Assembly (NCBI GenBank): GCA_934702375.1
Contig: CAKUYE010000011.1
Coordinates: forward strand, 15,760 to 79,759
Origin: an uncultured Bacillota bacterium
GTDB taxonomy: Bacteria; Bacillota; Dehalobacteriia; UBA7702
Reading direction: 5' to 3'
Length of the DNA stretch: 64,000 nt
This document shows, piece by piece, positions 7,817 to 17,532 of the stretch. The notes under the pieces were generated by a model. That model was given only the letters and a program-made list of their open reading frames with translations. It did no database searches and was not told where the DNA came from. Position numbers and translations under genes: made by a program. Positions within the stretch are counted from its first letter, which is position 1. Each line of letters begins with the position of its first letter.

Positions 7817-8495
7817 TTTCACAGTCTCCTTTCTGTTCTTTGATATGCTTTACGGTGCCGAACCCTCGGGAAACGCTTTTCCCCAGTCCCAGCAGGTCCG
7901 GAATGGTGTAGTTGACCCAAAATCCGCCGATGAATCCGCGCATTCGCTCGTTTTTAAAGTTTACGGCAATTTCTTTCAGCTCTGTTTTGGCTTCCAGCCG
8001 ACCTTTGACCTCGATGCCCAAACTTTTGGTGAGAGAGAGGATATTGCCGATGAGAATTTTATCCAGAAGAGCGGTTTTTTCCTCGGGTGTACTTTCCTGA
8101 TATCGCCGGTAGTTTTCCTGATTCAGGCAAAGCCAGGGGGTGGCAAAACGGTAGCCGCGCATTTCTTTGCAATCGCCGATCCAAACGGAATCCAGGCGGA
8201 TTGATAGGGAATCGGTGGGATAGGCTGTATCCCCGATGGTGAGGGGGGCGTCCTCCATGAGCTGGGGATAGACCGAGGAGATCCCCTCTTCAAAGGCTAC
8301 CACGTGGGGGGTGTGGTGCAGCACCTTGTATTGCACCAAAGGATAGCGGTAGCGGAATTTTTCCGCATCGTGTTGGTGCAGCAATATGTCGTTGATATCC
8401 TTTGCGGCAAAGAATCCCCGCAGCTTGGCACCGTCCCGTTGTTCTAACCGTATTTCGGGATAACTTGCAATCATACGTTTTATTTTAAACATCAT
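7803..8495 (-). CDS. cas6: Cas6, crRNA-processing endoribonuclease
   Basis: Cas6 cleaves the precursor transcript inside each repeat and leaves the 8-nt 5' handle. The 230-residue protein has the C-terminal IPDLLGLGKSVSRGFGTV glycine-rich loop and preceding FIGGFWVNY strand found in Clostridia/Bacteroidetes-type Cas6 proteins of type III loci. It is the first gene of the operon; AAGGTGAT precedes two tandem ATG codons, at 8495 and 8492. No cas1 or cas2 follows, so new spacer acquisition would need genes elsewhere. Confidence 0.85.
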   Translation of the reverse strand: MMFKIKRMIASYPEIRLEQRDGAKLRGFFAAKDINDILLHQHDAEKFRYRYPLVQYKVLHHTPHVVAFEEGISSVYPQLMEDAPLTIGDTAYPTDSLSIRLDSVWIGDCKEMRGYRFATPWLCLNQENYRRYQESTPEEKTALLDKILIGNILSLTKSLGIEVKGRLEAKTELKEIAVNFKNERMRGFIGGFWVNYTIPDLLGLGKSVSRGFGTVKHIKEQKGDCENELL

Positions 8496-8559
8496 ATCAC
8501 CTTAGAATATTGTAGTATTATGATTTCGACATGAAATCTTATATTCCTATACTATTCGC

Positions 8560-8595
8560 AAATAAATAATCCGCACGGTGGGTTCCGTGCGGATT
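8560..8595 (-). terminator. Rho-independent terminator of the LtaS-like gene
   Basis: On the minus strand AATCCGCACGG pairs with CCGTGCGGATT (11 bp) and is followed by ATTTATTT. It lies six bases past the stop of the gene at 8601 and isolates it from the cas operon. Confidence 0.85.
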
Positions 8596-8600
8596 GGTTT

Positions 8601-10751
8601 TTACGAATCGAGGGGTTCCGTTGGAGGATCTTGCCGGTCCTCATCGATGGTTAGGGGTTCAAAGTCTCTGCCGCTGAACCGGATCTCGTTGGAGCTGCTC
8701 AGGGGCTTTTTATTTTTTCCGGCCTGTTTTACATCAATGGTATCGCCGGCTTTGATCTCGGCGTTGCGAACGACGATCATATGGGAGTCGTAGTAGCTTG
8801 TTTTCATAAACTCGCCGTTGATGTAAACGCTGCTGGCTTCGGTGAGGTTATCGCCAAAGACATAGAGGCTGCCTTTGCAAAGGAGGGCATCGCTGATGGT
8901 GATATCGTAGATTCCCATTTTCAGCTCGTTGGCCACGTAGGGCGTTTCGCCGTTATGGGAGTAATCTTCGCCGTAGAGCATATCATATTCCAGCATTTCC
9001 ATGCCCTTGGAGTAGTTTTCCGTGCCGATGGCGGTTTGCTGGTAGCGGGTCATGGTGCCTTCGTGGATGCCCAGCAGATCCAAAACCTTGCTGCCCAGCT
9101 GGTAGGTGTAAAGATCCTGATCTTCTCCCTGAAGGTCGAAGTTGCTCCACACCACATAGGCGGTTTGGAAAAGGGTATCGTTTTTCAGATCCTCGGCGCT
9201 GAGGTCCAGCCCGGGGAGGTGGTCGCCGTAAACCACCAGCACCGTATCTTCATCGTAGGCGGAAAGGGCGTCGGTGAGGTCTTTGAGGAACTGATCCATT
9301 TCGTAGTATTGGTTGATCAGGTAGGAAAAACCGGCAATGCGGCTTTCATCCCCTTCGCCGTAAACGTAAACGTTATAGTCCTCGTTGCCCTTAAATTCCG
9401 TGGGATATTTGCCGTGACCCTGTACGGAGATGGTGAAAACAAAATCCTGACCTTCGGTGGCGTCCATGGCGCCGATAATTTCCTTGGTGAGGACCTTATC
9501 CTTTACCCAGCTTACCGGGGTGTATTCCAGGTCCATCATATATTCCTTGGAAATAAAGGTATCAAAGCCCAGGTTGGGGAAAACGTCGTTTCTGCCGTAG
9601 AAGGAGGCGCGGTTGTTGTGGATTGCCGTAGTGGAGTAGCCCAGCTGGCGCAGATTGTTGGCCAGACTTTCGCAGGTCTTTTCCAAAAGCACGGTTTTAT
9701 AGGGGTATTCCCCGGCGCCGAAGTATTGCAGGCTCATGCCGGTGAGAATTTCAAATTCCGTATTCGCCGTACCGGCACTTACCGTTGCTACATTAAGATA
9801 GCCGTTCATCCCTTCCTCGCACATTTTTGTGAAATTGGGAATGGGATTCCGGGAGTAGTAAAGATCCTTGATGTTGTTGGGATCAAAGAAGGATTCCAAC
9901 TGAAGGAAAATGATGTTGGGGTGCTTTTCCTCGGTGGTATCCCCGGCCAGTGCTTCACTGGCGGTATTGTTGATCGTCTCTACGGCTTCCTCGGAGTAAT
10001 CCTCGGGTTTGTCGATACCGGAGTCGATAAAGCTGTTGGACAGACAGTAGGCAAAACCGTAGTTTTTATAGGCATCGGCAAGGTTGTCGAAGCGGGAGGA
10101 AAGGAACTGCATCTGAATGGCGGTGCCGGTGGCAAAGAACACGATGACCACCATGGAAATGATAAAGGCCAGTGCCTTGATGTAGCGGACCTTTCGCTGT
10201 AATTTCGGTGCCTTTACGGCGATAAAGATAATGAGCGCAACAACGATGAGGAACAAGGCGCTGATCAGAATAATTTCGCCTTTGCTGAGGTAGATGTCGA
10301 TGATGCTGAGGGCATAAGTGACCATGGTAAGGTCGATGGCGGAAAAAGGCGTGGTGCGGAACCCCAGCAAAACGCAGTTTGCCACAGCGCTGCCCAGCCA
10401 CACCACCGAGATGAGGAAGGACACAAACACTCTGCGCTTAAAGAGCAGTGCCACCGAAAGGGTCATCATGATGATCAGTACATTATAGAAGAACATGACG
10501 GGGTTTTGAAAGAGGTAAACGATACCGTCAATGGGATTGCGCCGCCCCAGACACTCCATGATGAGGTTGAGGACAAATGCAAGGATCAGGGTGGAGACCA
10601 AAGGGTGATCCGTGGTAAAGTGATAGATCTTGCGGCAAAACTTGCCGAATTTTCCCGGTCCGTTCTTTTTCTCCTTGATTTTTTTCCCGGTTGCTTTTAG
10701 CTTATCTTTTATTTTTGTTTGAGTTTGATTCTCTTTTATCTCTTCTGTCAT
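8601..10751 (-). CDS. LtaS-like membrane phosphoglycerol transferase (sulfatase fold)
   Basis: Family members transfer glycerol phosphate from phosphatidylglycerol to a lipid- or sugar-linked acceptor outside the membrane, as in lipoteichoic acid synthesis. Five membrane segments lie between about residues 50 and 215, followed by an extracellular sulfatase-type domain. Visible catalytic positions are E in FLQLESFFDP, the nucleophilic threonine in SAGTANTEFE, and the metal-binding YGDHLPG. A C-terminal extension of about 130 residues, after the YQQTAIG segment, is probably a small beta domain. The ATG at 10751 has GGAG eight bases upstream and is favoured over the in-frame ATG five codons earlier. 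It is a single-gene unit with its own promoter and terminator. The acceptor cannot be told from sequence. Confidence 0.85.
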   Translation of the reverse strand: MTEEIKENQTQTKIKDKLKATGKKIKEKKNGPGKFGKFCRKIYHFTTDHPLVSTLILAFVLNLIMECLGRRNPIDGIVYLFQNPVMFFYNVLIIMMTLSVALLFKRRVFVSFLISVVWLGSAVANCVLLGFRTTPFSAIDLTMVTYALSIIDIYLSKGEIILISALFLIVVALIIFIAVKAPKLQRKVRYIKALAFIISMVVIVFFATGTAIQMQFLSSRFDNLADAYKNYGFAYCLSNSFIDSGIDKPEDYSEEAVETINNTASEALAGDTTEEKHPNIIFLQLESFFDPNNIKDLYYSRNPIPNFTKMCEEGMNGYLNVATVSAGTANTEFEILTGMSLQYFGAGEYPYKTVLLEKTCESLANNLRQLGYSTTAIHNNRASFYGRNDVFPNLGFDTFISKEYMMDLEYTPVSWVKDKVLTKEIIGAMDATEGQDFVFTISVQGHGKYPTEFKGNEDYNVYVYGEGDESRIAGFSYLINQYYEMDQFLKDLTDALSAYDEDTVLVVYGDHLPGLDLSAEDLKNDTLFQTAYVVWSNFDLQGEDQDLYTYQLGSKVLDLLGIHEGTMTRYQQTAIGTENYSKGMEMLEYDMLYGEDYSHNGETPYVANELKMGIYDITISDALLCKGSLYVFGDNLTEASSVYINGEFMKTSYYDSHMIVVRNAEIKAGDTIDVKQAGKNKKPLSSSNEIRFSGRDFEPLTIDEDRQDPPTEPLDS

Positions 10752-10795
10752 TTGAAAATTCTCCATTCGGTTCTTACCGATAAAAATTCAAATTA

Positions 10796-10824
10796 AATAT
10801 AGCATACCACGCAGGGTTTTACAA
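10796..10824 (-). promoter_or_regulatory. Sigma-A promoter of the LtaS-like gene
   Basis: On the minus strand TTGTAA (10824-10819) and TATATT (10801-10796) are separated by exactly 17 bases and lie about 45 bases before the ATG at 10751. Confidence 0.7.
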
Positions 10825-10952
10825 GGAACTTTATGTGTATTTTTATCCTGTTTTTTGTTTTTTTCTTTGCTCTTTTATGGTAAAATTTCAAGTAGAAGTC
10901 CGGAATGTATCGGCGGACGGAAGTATATTTATCACTGTGGGAGGGAGCGCAT

Positions 10953-11585
10953 ATGGAGGAAGCTGCCAAAAAACAAAATCATTGGCTGGAGGTCTTTGCC
11001 AATTTTCGAGAAGGCGCATTGCTTACCGAAGCCATCAAAGAAAAGGAGCCTTTTGTGCGTTCGCCGCGCTGGCTTTCGCCGTTGTATGCCGAAGGCTACC
11101 GTTGCTACCGCACCTTTGAGGCGGAGGGGCTTTGTGCGCCGCCGTCCTTTCCGCTTCCCGGAAAGGCTCCTCTCTGGGACGGAATTTGTCTGGATGAGGT
11201 TACTCGAAAATATCTGTTTGTCCGCGCCGTTGATTCTCCGGCAGAGCTGAAAGGGTGTTGGGAAAATATTTCCGCCGAGGAAAAAGCCGGGGTGGAAAAG
11301 GCCTTTCAGATGTTGAATCTCGATGGCGACCCGGAAAGCTGGTATCGGGAGTATGGCCCCTTTGCCCGGGATCTGGCCCATGTGGCCCTTCTCAGCGACC
11401 CCGCAGGAGGGTATTTGCCCCGGGGCTATCGCGGGGAGTTGATCGTTTTGAACCTGATCCGAAATTATTGCGGCACCATGACGGATAAAAAGACCTGGGA
11501 TGCGTTTTACACCGAGTTGATTGGTAAAATGTTTGGCCCCCGGGGGCTTCCCTATGTTGTTTTTCTTGTGGATTTTGAGTTGTGA
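10953..11585 (+). CDS. Conserved-looking cytoplasmic protein, function unknown
   Basis: This 210-residue soluble protein is rich in Tyr, Trp and acidic residues and has no signal peptide or membrane segment. I do not recognise a domain. GGGAGGG just before ATG 10953 supports that start over the in-frame one at 10905. The gene stands alone between the divergent LtaS-like gene and the convergent upp gene and shares a bidirectional terminator with upp. Codon use matches its neighbours, so it is probably real. Confidence 0.7.
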   Translation: MEEAAKKQNHWLEVFANFREGALLTEAIKEKEPFVRSPRWLSPLYAEGYRCYRTFEAEGLCAPPSFPLPGKAPLWDGICLDEVTRKYLFVRAVDSPAELKGCWENISAEEKAGVEKAFQMLNLDGDPESWYREYGPFARDLAHVALLSDPAGGYLPRGYRGELIVLNLIRNYCGTMTDKKTWDAFYTELIGKMFGPRGLPYVVFLVDFEL

Positions 11586-11610
11586 TTCGGAATGGATTCG
11601 CAAAATAATA

Positions 11611-11651
11611 GCCCTTCTGCCAAGACTAATGTTTGGCAGAAGGGCATATTT
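11611..11651. terminator. Bidirectional terminator
   Basis: GCCCTTCTGCCAA (11611-11623) and TTGGCAGAAGGGC (11633-11645) form a 13-bp stem, with a T-run after it on the plus strand and an A-rich stretch before it. It serves the convergent genes ending at 11585 (+) and 11670 (-). Confidence 0.9.
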
Positions 11652-11669
11652 TTTAGTATTACCGTTGAC

Positions 11670-12299
11670 TTAAAGAGTACCGAAAATGCGGTCGCCGGCA
11701 TCGCCGAGGCCCGGGAGAATGTAGCCCTTTTCATTAAGTTTTTCATCGAGAGCGCCGCAGTAAAGTTCTACATCGGGGTGGGCTTCCTGCAAGGCTTTGA
11801 TGCCTTCGGGAGCAGCAATGATGCACATCAGCTTGATGTTTTTTGCGCCTCTCTTTTTAATGAAGGTAATGGCTGCACTGGCGCTGCCGCCGGTGGCCAG
11901 CATGGGGTCAACAACAATTACTTCTCTGGTTTCGATGTCCGAGGGGAGTTTGCAGTAGTATTCCACGGGCTGTAAAGTATCATGGTCGCGGTAAAGGCCG
12001 ATGTGACCGACTTTTGCCGAGGGGATCAAGGCGTGTACGCCTTCGACCATGCCAAGGCCGGCTCTTAAAATGGGCACGATGGCTACTTTCTGATCAAGGA
12101 TCTTCTGGGTTGTTTTCGTCAGGGGAGTGGTGATTTCGGTATCGGTCAGAGTGAGATCCTTGGTTGCTTCATACCCCATCAGCAGGGCGATTTCATAAAC
12201 CAGCTGACGGAAATCTTTGGTGCTGGTTTCGGCATCGCGAAGCATTGTGATCTTGTGGGTGATCAGGGGGTGATCCATGATATGTACATTCGACTGCAT
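11670..12299 (-). CDS. upp: Uracil phosphoribosyltransferase
   Basis: It converts uracil and PRPP to UMP in pyrimidine salvage. The 209-residue protein has the PRPP loop [12 protein letters not shown] and the C-terminal uracil-binding block around [12 protein letters not shown], both diagnostic. GGAGG lies eight bases before ATG 12299, so the 13 extra N-terminal codons of the open frame are not used. It follows uraA by 19 bp, so import and first salvage step are co-transcribed. Confidence 0.97.
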   Translation of the reverse strand: MQSNVHIMDHPLITHKITMLRDAETSTKDFRQLVYEIALLMGYEATKDLTLTDTEITTPLTKTTQKILDQKVAIVPILRAGLGMVEGVHALIPSAKVGHIGLYRDHDTLQPVEYYCKLPSDIETREVIVVDPMLATGGSASAAITFIKKRGAKNIKLMCIIAAPEGIKALQEAHPDVELYCGALDEKLNEKGYILPGLGDAGDRIFGTL

Positions 12300-12318
12300 T
12301 GGTTGGTTCCTCCGTGTT

Positions 12319-13611
12319 TTATTTATTTCCTTCAGCATTGGCTTCGGATTCTTCTACTTCCAGTTTATCGGGGAGGATCAGGTTGAGAATAACACCGATG
12401 ACAACAGCGAGGAAGAGACCGGAGATACTGATATCCATAGCGCCTACGGCGATTTCCAAACCGCCGGTAACGCTGAACCCGGTACCGATGCTGAGAATCA
12501 GGGCAACGATGATGAGGTTTCTGGAATGGGTGAAGTCAAGGTTGGCTTCGGCCAGAGTACGAATCCCAACGGCGGAGATCATACCGAAAAGCATGAATTC
12601 CACGCCGCCCCGAACCGGGGTGGGGATGGTCTGTAGGATCGCACCGAATTTGCCGAAGATCCCGAGGATGATGGCGAAAACAGCGGCGATACGCAGTAAG
12701 CGGGGGTTGTAGTTTTTGGTGGTTGCCAAAACACCGGTGTTTTCCGAATAAGTGGTGCTGGCAGGGCCGCCGAGGAAACCGGCAACGATGGTGCCGAGAC
12801 CGTCACCGAGAAGGGTGCGGTGGAGACCGGGATCCTTAAAGAAGTCCTTGCCGACAACGGCGCCGTTGGTGGTGATATCGCCAAGGTGTTCCATGCAGGT
12901 TACGATGGCGATGGGAGCGATGGCCAAAATCGCGGTGAGGCTGAATTTCGGCAGGGTGAAGAAATCTTTGGTGTAGTAGGGAATATTGATCCAGTGGGCG
13001 GTGGCAATGGCGGAATAATCCATTGTGAAAACGCCGGCAAAGGACAGAATAACACAAAGCAGATAACCTGCGGCAAGACCGATGAGGATGGGCACCAGCT
13101 TAAAGAAGCCTTTGGCAAAGATGGTGCAGACGATAACAACGGCCAGGGTGAAAATGGCAACGAGAAGGCTTGCGACCGGGCTGCCGGTAACGGTGGTGTT
13201 GGTTGCATCACCAACAGCGGTGCTGACCAGGGATAACCCGATAACGATGATGACCGGGCCGGTAACGACGGAAGGGAATATCCGTTTGATGCGGTCTGCC
13301 CCGGCTAAAAAGGCGATACCTGCAATGACCAGATAGATCGCACCGGCGAAAATCACGCCGCCCTGAGCATACTGAATTCCCTGACTTGCCACAACAGCGC
13401 TGATCGCCGTCAAATAGGCAAAAGAAGAGCCTTGGAAAACCGGAACCTTAAAGCTAGTACATAAATGAAAAATCAATGTACCGATACCGGCAGTAACCAA
13501 GGCTGTTGCGGGGTTTAACCCAGTCAGAAGTGGAACAAGAATCGTAGCGCCGAACATTGCAAACAAATGTTGAATGCCCAGGGCCATATCTTTGCCCGTG
13601 AGTTTTTCCAT
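12319..13611 (-). CDS. uraA: Uracil permease, NCS2 family
   Basis: A proton-coupled nucleobase transporter with about 14 membrane segments (430 residues). The family region [18 protein letters not shown] is present, as is the early FQGSSFAYL motif. It is the first gene of the uraA-upp operon, with GGAGG ahead of ATG 13611 and a strong promoter at 13658-13686. Substrate is inferred from the family and from upp next door. Confidence 0.93.
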   Translation of the reverse strand: MEKLTGKDMALGIQHLFAMFGATILVPLLTGLNPATALVTAGIGTLIFHLCTSFKVPVFQGSSFAYLTAISAVVASQGIQYAQGGVIFAGAIYLVIAGIAFLAGADRIKRIFPSVVTGPVIIVIGLSLVSTAVGDATNTTVTGSPVASLLVAIFTLAVVIVCTIFAKGFFKLVPILIGLAAGYLLCVILSFAGVFTMDYSAIATAHWINIPYYTKDFFTLPKFSLTAILAIAPIAIVTCMEHLGDITTNGAVVGKDFFKDPGLHRTLLGDGLGTIVAGFLGGPASTTYSENTGVLATTKNYNPRLLRIAAVFAIILGIFGKFGAILQTIPTPVRGGVEFMLFGMISAVGIRTLAEANLDFTHSRNLIIVALILSIGTGFSVTGGLEIAVGAMDISISGLFLAVVIGVILNLILPDKLEVEESEANAEGNK

Positions 13612-13657
13612 GATTGCTTTCCTCCAGATTATGAAATAAAATTACTTAACTTTAAAA

Positions 13658-13686
13658 AGTCTACACTATTCCCCGGAATTTGTCAA
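13658..13686 (-). promoter_or_regulatory. Sigma-A promoter of uraA-upp
   Basis: Minus-strand TTGACA (13686-13681) and TAGACT (13663-13658) are 17 bases apart. No PyrR-type attenuator could be recognised in the short leader. Confidence 0.8.
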
Positions 13687-13756
13687 TATCAAAATGTTGA
13701 GAAATCGGCGATTTTCTCTGTTTCTACATTAACATATATAGAACCGGAGCTATTTT

Positions 13757-13954
13757 TGAAAAGCGGGAATATACTGGTTTTTTGTAAAAAATCCATCATT
13801 TTCCGAAATGTTTTGTAAAATCACGACGCGCAAATCTTTGACCTTGCCTTTTTTCTGCGGATGTGGTTCGTGAAAATGAGAAGAACAAAAAATATTGTGT
13901 TAAGTTAATTATTTTGCCTGAAACGCAAAAAGTATGTCTGAAAAGCGGGAATAT
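13757..13954. promoter_or_regulatory. Pair of identical 16-bp sites in a divergent intergenic region
   Basis: TGAAAAGCGGGAATAT occurs at 13757-13772 and again at 13939-13954. The second copy ends two bases before the -35 box of the hydrogenase promoter; the first lies about 70 bp upstream of the uraA -35 box. This looks like a transcription-factor site. The factor is unknown. Confidence 0.6.
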
Positions 13955-13956
13955 GC

Positions 13957-13985
13957 TTGCATTTTACGGTTTCAACAGATATACT
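13957..13985 (+). promoter_or_regulatory. Sigma-A promoter of the ech-hyp operon
   Basis: TTGCAT (13957-13962) and TATACT (13980-13985) are separated by exactly 17 bases, and the transcript would begin about 115 bases before the echA start. Confidence 0.8.
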
Positions 13986-14108
13986 AATAGCGTAATAATA
14001 TAAACGAGTCGGCTGGAAATCGGCGAGATGCGGAAGAATGTATTGCCATACTCTATTCTCCGGCATTTCCAAAAAAGACTCAAATACCAAAAGAAGAGGG
14101 GGATTAAA

Positions 14109-16103
14109 TTGGATACCTACTTTCTCGGCACATTAGCATTCCTAATTTTATTTCCGACCGTGATTGCACTGATTCTTTTGGCTGTTAAAAGCGATGCCGC
14201 AAGAGGTGGGATCGTCAAAGCATCTGCTTTATTGATCGCTTTGGGTTCTATCGTACTTGCAGTGTTGTATTTCATCAATGGGGGCGGAGTTCAGCTCAGC
14301 TTTGAAGCAGAGTGGATCTCCTACGCTATGATGGCGATCGAAGTATTCCTGCTCATCGTCATTGTATTCCTCGGCATCAAATACAAACACTATTGGGCTT
14401 GCGTTTTAGCAGTGATCCAGACTCCTTTGACCCTTTGGTTTGAACTTTCCAAAGGTCATGGAATCGAAATCAGCTACAATCTGTATGTCGACGGTCTTTC
14501 GGTGATTATGGCATTGATCATCGGAATCATTGGGAGCCTCATCGCAGTCTACGCATTGGGCTACATGAAGGACTTCCAGCATCATAATGAAGACAAACCT
14601 GACAGAAGATGCTTCTTCTTCTTCATTATGTTCGTTTTCCTTGCCGCCATGTTCGGCATTGTAACTTCGAATAACCTTACCTGGCTGTACTTCTTCTGGG
14701 AAATCACCAGCTTGAGTTCTTTCTTCCTGATTGGTTATACGAAGACCGACGAAGCCATCAACAACTCCTTCCGTGCTCTCGTTATGAACCTCGGCGGTGG
14801 TCTTGGCTTCTGCTTTGCCATTCTTTTCCTCGGCAGCTTCTGCGACACTTTGGAGCTCTCCGGTTTGATTGCCGGCGGTACCTCCGGTGCATGGGGTTAC
14901 TACCTCACCATTCCCGTTGCCTGCCTCGCTTTTGCCGGTATTACCAAAGCCGCCCAGATGCCCTTCAACAGCTGGCTCCTCGGCGCCATGGTTGCACCGA
15001 CTCCCGTCTCCGCTTTGCTCCATTCCTCTACGATGGTCAAAGCCGGCGTATTCCTGATTTTGAAACTTTCTCCCTTAATGGGCGTTTGGCTTCCCGGTTT
15101 TGAACAGACCTACGGTGTGCTTTATTACAACTGGGCCGGCTTGATGGTCATGATGGTCGGTGCGATCACCTTCCTTCTCGCCTCTCTCGCCGCCATCTCC
15201 CAGACAAACGCTAAGAGAGTTCTTGCATACTCCACCGTTGCCAACCTCGGCTTGATCGTTTGCTGCGGTGGTATCGGTACTGCTGCTGCCGTATGGGCCG
15301 GCATTATGCTCATCATCTTCCATGCGATCGCTAAGTCCTTGCTGTTCCTCAGTGTCGGTACCACCGAACACAGAATCGGCAGCCGTGACATCGAAGATAT
15401 GGATGGTCTCTTCACCAGAGTTCCCTCTGCTGCGAAGTTCATGGTGATCGGTATCTGCGGTATGTTCATCGCTCCCTTCGGGATGCTCCTTTCCAAATGG
15501 GCTGCTATGATTTCTTTTATTGATTCCGGCAACCCCTTCCTTATTCTGCTACTCGTATTCGGTTCTGCCGCTACGCTGTTCTTCTGGGCAAAATGGCTCG
15601 GTAAGCTCTGCGCAGTTGTTGCCGGTACCGACAATCATGAAGCCGCCGGCATCCCCAGTGAAGAAAAAGGCGTTCTCGGCACTCTCGCTACCTTGACCGT
15701 TGCCATCTGCCTCTTCTTCCCCGTAATGTCCTCGGGTATCGTTGTACCTTATTTGGCCGACGTTTTTGCCGATGTCCAGACCGGTATGCTCTCCAGCGGC
15801 AACATCATCATGATGTCCATTATGGTAGCGATGCTCGTTCTTATCATTGCCTTCTTCTATGGCAAATCCAATAAGAAGATCGTTCCCATCTACCTTTCCG
15901 GTGAAAACACCGGCGATAACCGTACCTTCCGCAACTCCCTGAAACAACCTCAGGCTGCTGAAATGAGAAACTGGTATATGGATGGCTACTTCGCTGAAAA
16001 GAGAATGAACCGTGTCGGCATCATCAGTACAGTGATCGTTTTGGCTATCGTTGCCGCCTGGATCGGTGTCATGGCCGTTGCGACCATGATTCAAATGCTT
16101 TAA
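14109..16103 (+). CDS. echA: EchA, NuoL-like proton-pumping subunit of Ech hydrogenase
   Basis: EchA is the antiporter-like membrane subunit thought to carry protons or sodium ions in energy-converting hydrogenase. The 664-residue product is almost wholly membrane helices with the NuoL/MrpA signature (LYFFWEITSLSSFFLIGY, then TKAAQMPFNSWLLGAM and PTPVSALLHSSTMVKAGV). The start is TTG at 14109: AGAGGGGG lies seven bases upstream, and the 27 codons before it are basic and unlike the family. First gene of the six-gene ech set. A role in coupling ferredoxin oxidation to H2 formation is inferred from the family. Confidence 0.92.
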   Translation: MDTYFLGTLAFLILFPTVIALILLAVKSDAARGGIVKASALLIALGSIVLAVLYFINGGGVQLSFEAEWISYAMMAIEVFLLIVIVFLGIKYKHYWACVLAVIQTPLTLWFELSKGHGIEISYNLYVDGLSVIMALIIGIIGSLIAVYALGYMKDFQHHNEDKPDRRCFFFFIMFVFLAAMFGIVTSNNLTWLYFFWEITSLSSFFLIGYTKTDEAINNSFRALVMNLGGGLGFCFAILFLGSFCDTLELSGLIAGGTSGAWGYYLTIPVACLAFAGITKAAQMPFNSWLLGAMVAPTPVSALLHSSTMVKAGVFLILKLSPLMGVWLPGFEQTYGVLYYNWAGLMVMMVGAITFLLASLAAISQTNAKRVLAYSTVANLGLIVCCGGIGTAAAVWAGIMLIIFHAIAKSLLFLSVGTTEHRIGSRDIEDMDGLFTRVPSAAKFMVIGICGMFIAPFGMLLSKWAAMISFIDSGNPFLILLLVFGSAATLFFWAKWLGKLCAVVAGTDNHEAAGIPSEEKGVLGTLATLTVAICLFFPVMSSGIVVPYLADVFADVQTGMLSSGNIIMMSIMVAMLVLIIAFFYGKSNKKIVPIYLSGENTGDNRTFRNSLKQPQAAEMRNWYMDGYFAEKRMNRVGIISTVIVLAIVAAWIGVMAVATMIQML

Positions 16104-16118
16104 GGAGGTGCTTTGAAG

Positions 16119-17042
16119 ATGACTATTGATTTCCTGACCAATCTCTTTGATTTCAATTTCGGTCTTTGGAATATTCTTTCCATTATCTTGTTCGTCGTTC
16201 TGGCACCTTTCGTCGGCGGTTTCCTTGCCGGTTTAGACAGAAAGATTTCTGCCAGAATGCAGGGCCGTGTCGGTCCTCCCATTCGTCAGCCTTTCTATGA
16301 TGTTTTGAAGCTCATGGAAAAGGAACCCGTAACAGTCAACAAATACCAGGATTTCTACATGGGAGCTTTCCTGTTCTTCATTATCCTCACCGGCGTATTC
16401 TTCTTTGCCGGCGGCGATTTGTTACTCGTTATCTTTGCTCTTACCACTGCCAGTATGTTCCTCATCGTTGCCGCTTACAGCTCCAACTCTCCTTTTGCCG
16501 AGGTCGGTGCCGGCCGTGAGCTGCTTCAGATGATGGCCTACGAGCCGATGGTCCTCTTAACTGCCGTTGGTTTCTATATGGTCGTCGGTTCCTTTAACGT
16601 CGCCGATATTCTTGTCGTCGCCAAGCCTTCGATCATCTACCTTCCCGGCGTATTCATCGGTTTTGTCTTTATCTTAACTCTGAAATTCAGAAAATCGCCC
16701 TTCGACCTCAGTATGTCCCACCATGGGCATCAGGAATTGGTCAAAGGTCTTTCCACCGAATTCTCCGGCAAGACCCTTGCCTACATGGAAATTTCTCACT
16801 GGTATGAAAACGTATTCCTTCTCGGTTTCGTTTATCTCTTCATCGCTTGCGCCAGCTGGATCAGCGTGATCGTCGCCATTGTCGTCTGTCTGTTCACTTA
16901 TTTCTTTGAAACATTCATCGACAACAGCTTCGCCAGAATGAGATGGCAGACTGCAATCAACTCCTCCTGGATTGTTGCGCTCTGCATCGGTTTTGCCAAT
17001 ATTTTCGTACTGTATTTCTTGAAACTGTTTGGTATAATCTAA
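16119..17042 (+). CDS. echB: EchB, NuoH-like membrane subunit
   Basis: EchB anchors the hydrophilic hydrogenase arm and links it to the ion channel. The 307-residue protein has eight predicted helices and the NuoH/HycD signature (GLDRKISARMQGRVGPP near the start; ELLQMMAYEPMVLL in the middle; RKSPFDLS, then HHGHQELVKG). AAGGAGGTG at 16102-16110 could serve the ATG at 16119 or the TTG two codons earlier; I chose ATG. It lies 15 bp after echA. Confidence 0.93.
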   Translation: MTIDFLTNLFDFNFGLWNILSIILFVVLAPFVGGFLAGLDRKISARMQGRVGPPIRQPFYDVLKLMEKEPVTVNKYQDFYMGAFLFFIILTGVFFFAGGDLLLVIFALTTASMFLIVAAYSSNSPFAEVGAGRELLQMMAYEPMVLLTAVGFYMVVGSFNVADILVVAKPSIIYLPGVFIGFVFILTLKFRKSPFDLSMSHHGHQELVKGLSTEFSGKTLAYMEISHWYENVFLLGFVYLFIACASWISVIVAIVVCLFTYFFETFIDNSFARMRWQTAINSSWIVALCIGFANIFVLYFLKLFGII

Positions 17043-17058
17043 TATAGGAGGTGTCGAT

Positions 17059-17517
17059 ATGTCGTATGTAACAAAATCGCCTTGGGTCGTTCATTACGAT
17101 GGTTCAAGCTGCAACGGCTGTGATATCGAAGTGTTGGCTTGCCTCACTCCTATGTATGACGCCGAACGTTTTGGTATCATCAACACCGGTAACCCGAAAC
17201 ACGCGGATATTTTCCTCGTCACCGGTGGTGTAAATGAACAAAATAAAAATGTTGTAAAGCAGATCTACGATCAGATGCCCGAACCGAAAGTAGTCGTAGC
17301 CATTGGCATTTGCGCCTGCTCCGGCGGTATCTTCCAGGAATGCTACAACATTCTCGGTGGCGCCGATCAGGTGATCCCCGTAGACGTTTACGTACCCGGT
17401 TGTGCTGCAAGACCCGAATCCATCATTGATGGTATCGTACAGGGCTTAGGCGTTTTGGCTGAAAAGAGAGCCAATATGGGCAAAGCTCCGGCCGCACTTG
17501 AAGAAAAACCTGAATAA
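17059..17517 (+). CDS. echC: EchC, small hydrogenase subunit with the proximal 4Fe-4S cluster
   Basis: This NuoB-like subunit passes electrons to the [NiFe] site. Four cysteines match the cluster ligands: C18 and C21 in SSCNGCD, C85 in IGICACSG, and C115 in VPGCAARPE. It has 152 residues, normal for EchC. AGGAGGT precedes the ATG by six bases. It sits between the membrane subunit and the NuoC/NuoD-like genes, the order seen in other ech operons. Confidence 0.95.
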   Translation: MSYVTKSPWVVHYDGSSCNGCDIEVLACLTPMYDAERFGIINTGNPKHADIFLVTGGVNEQNKNVVKQIYDQMPEPKVVVAIGICACSGGIFQECYNILGGADQVIPVDVYVPGCAARPESIIDGIVQGLGVLAEKRANMGKAPAALEEKPE

Positions 17518-17532
17518 AGTAGGAGGTAAGCA

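Noticed and set aside
8781..10202. 473-codon open frame on the plus strand
   Set aside because: Antisense to the LtaS-like gene, with no ribosome site and no domain; a by-product of codon bias.
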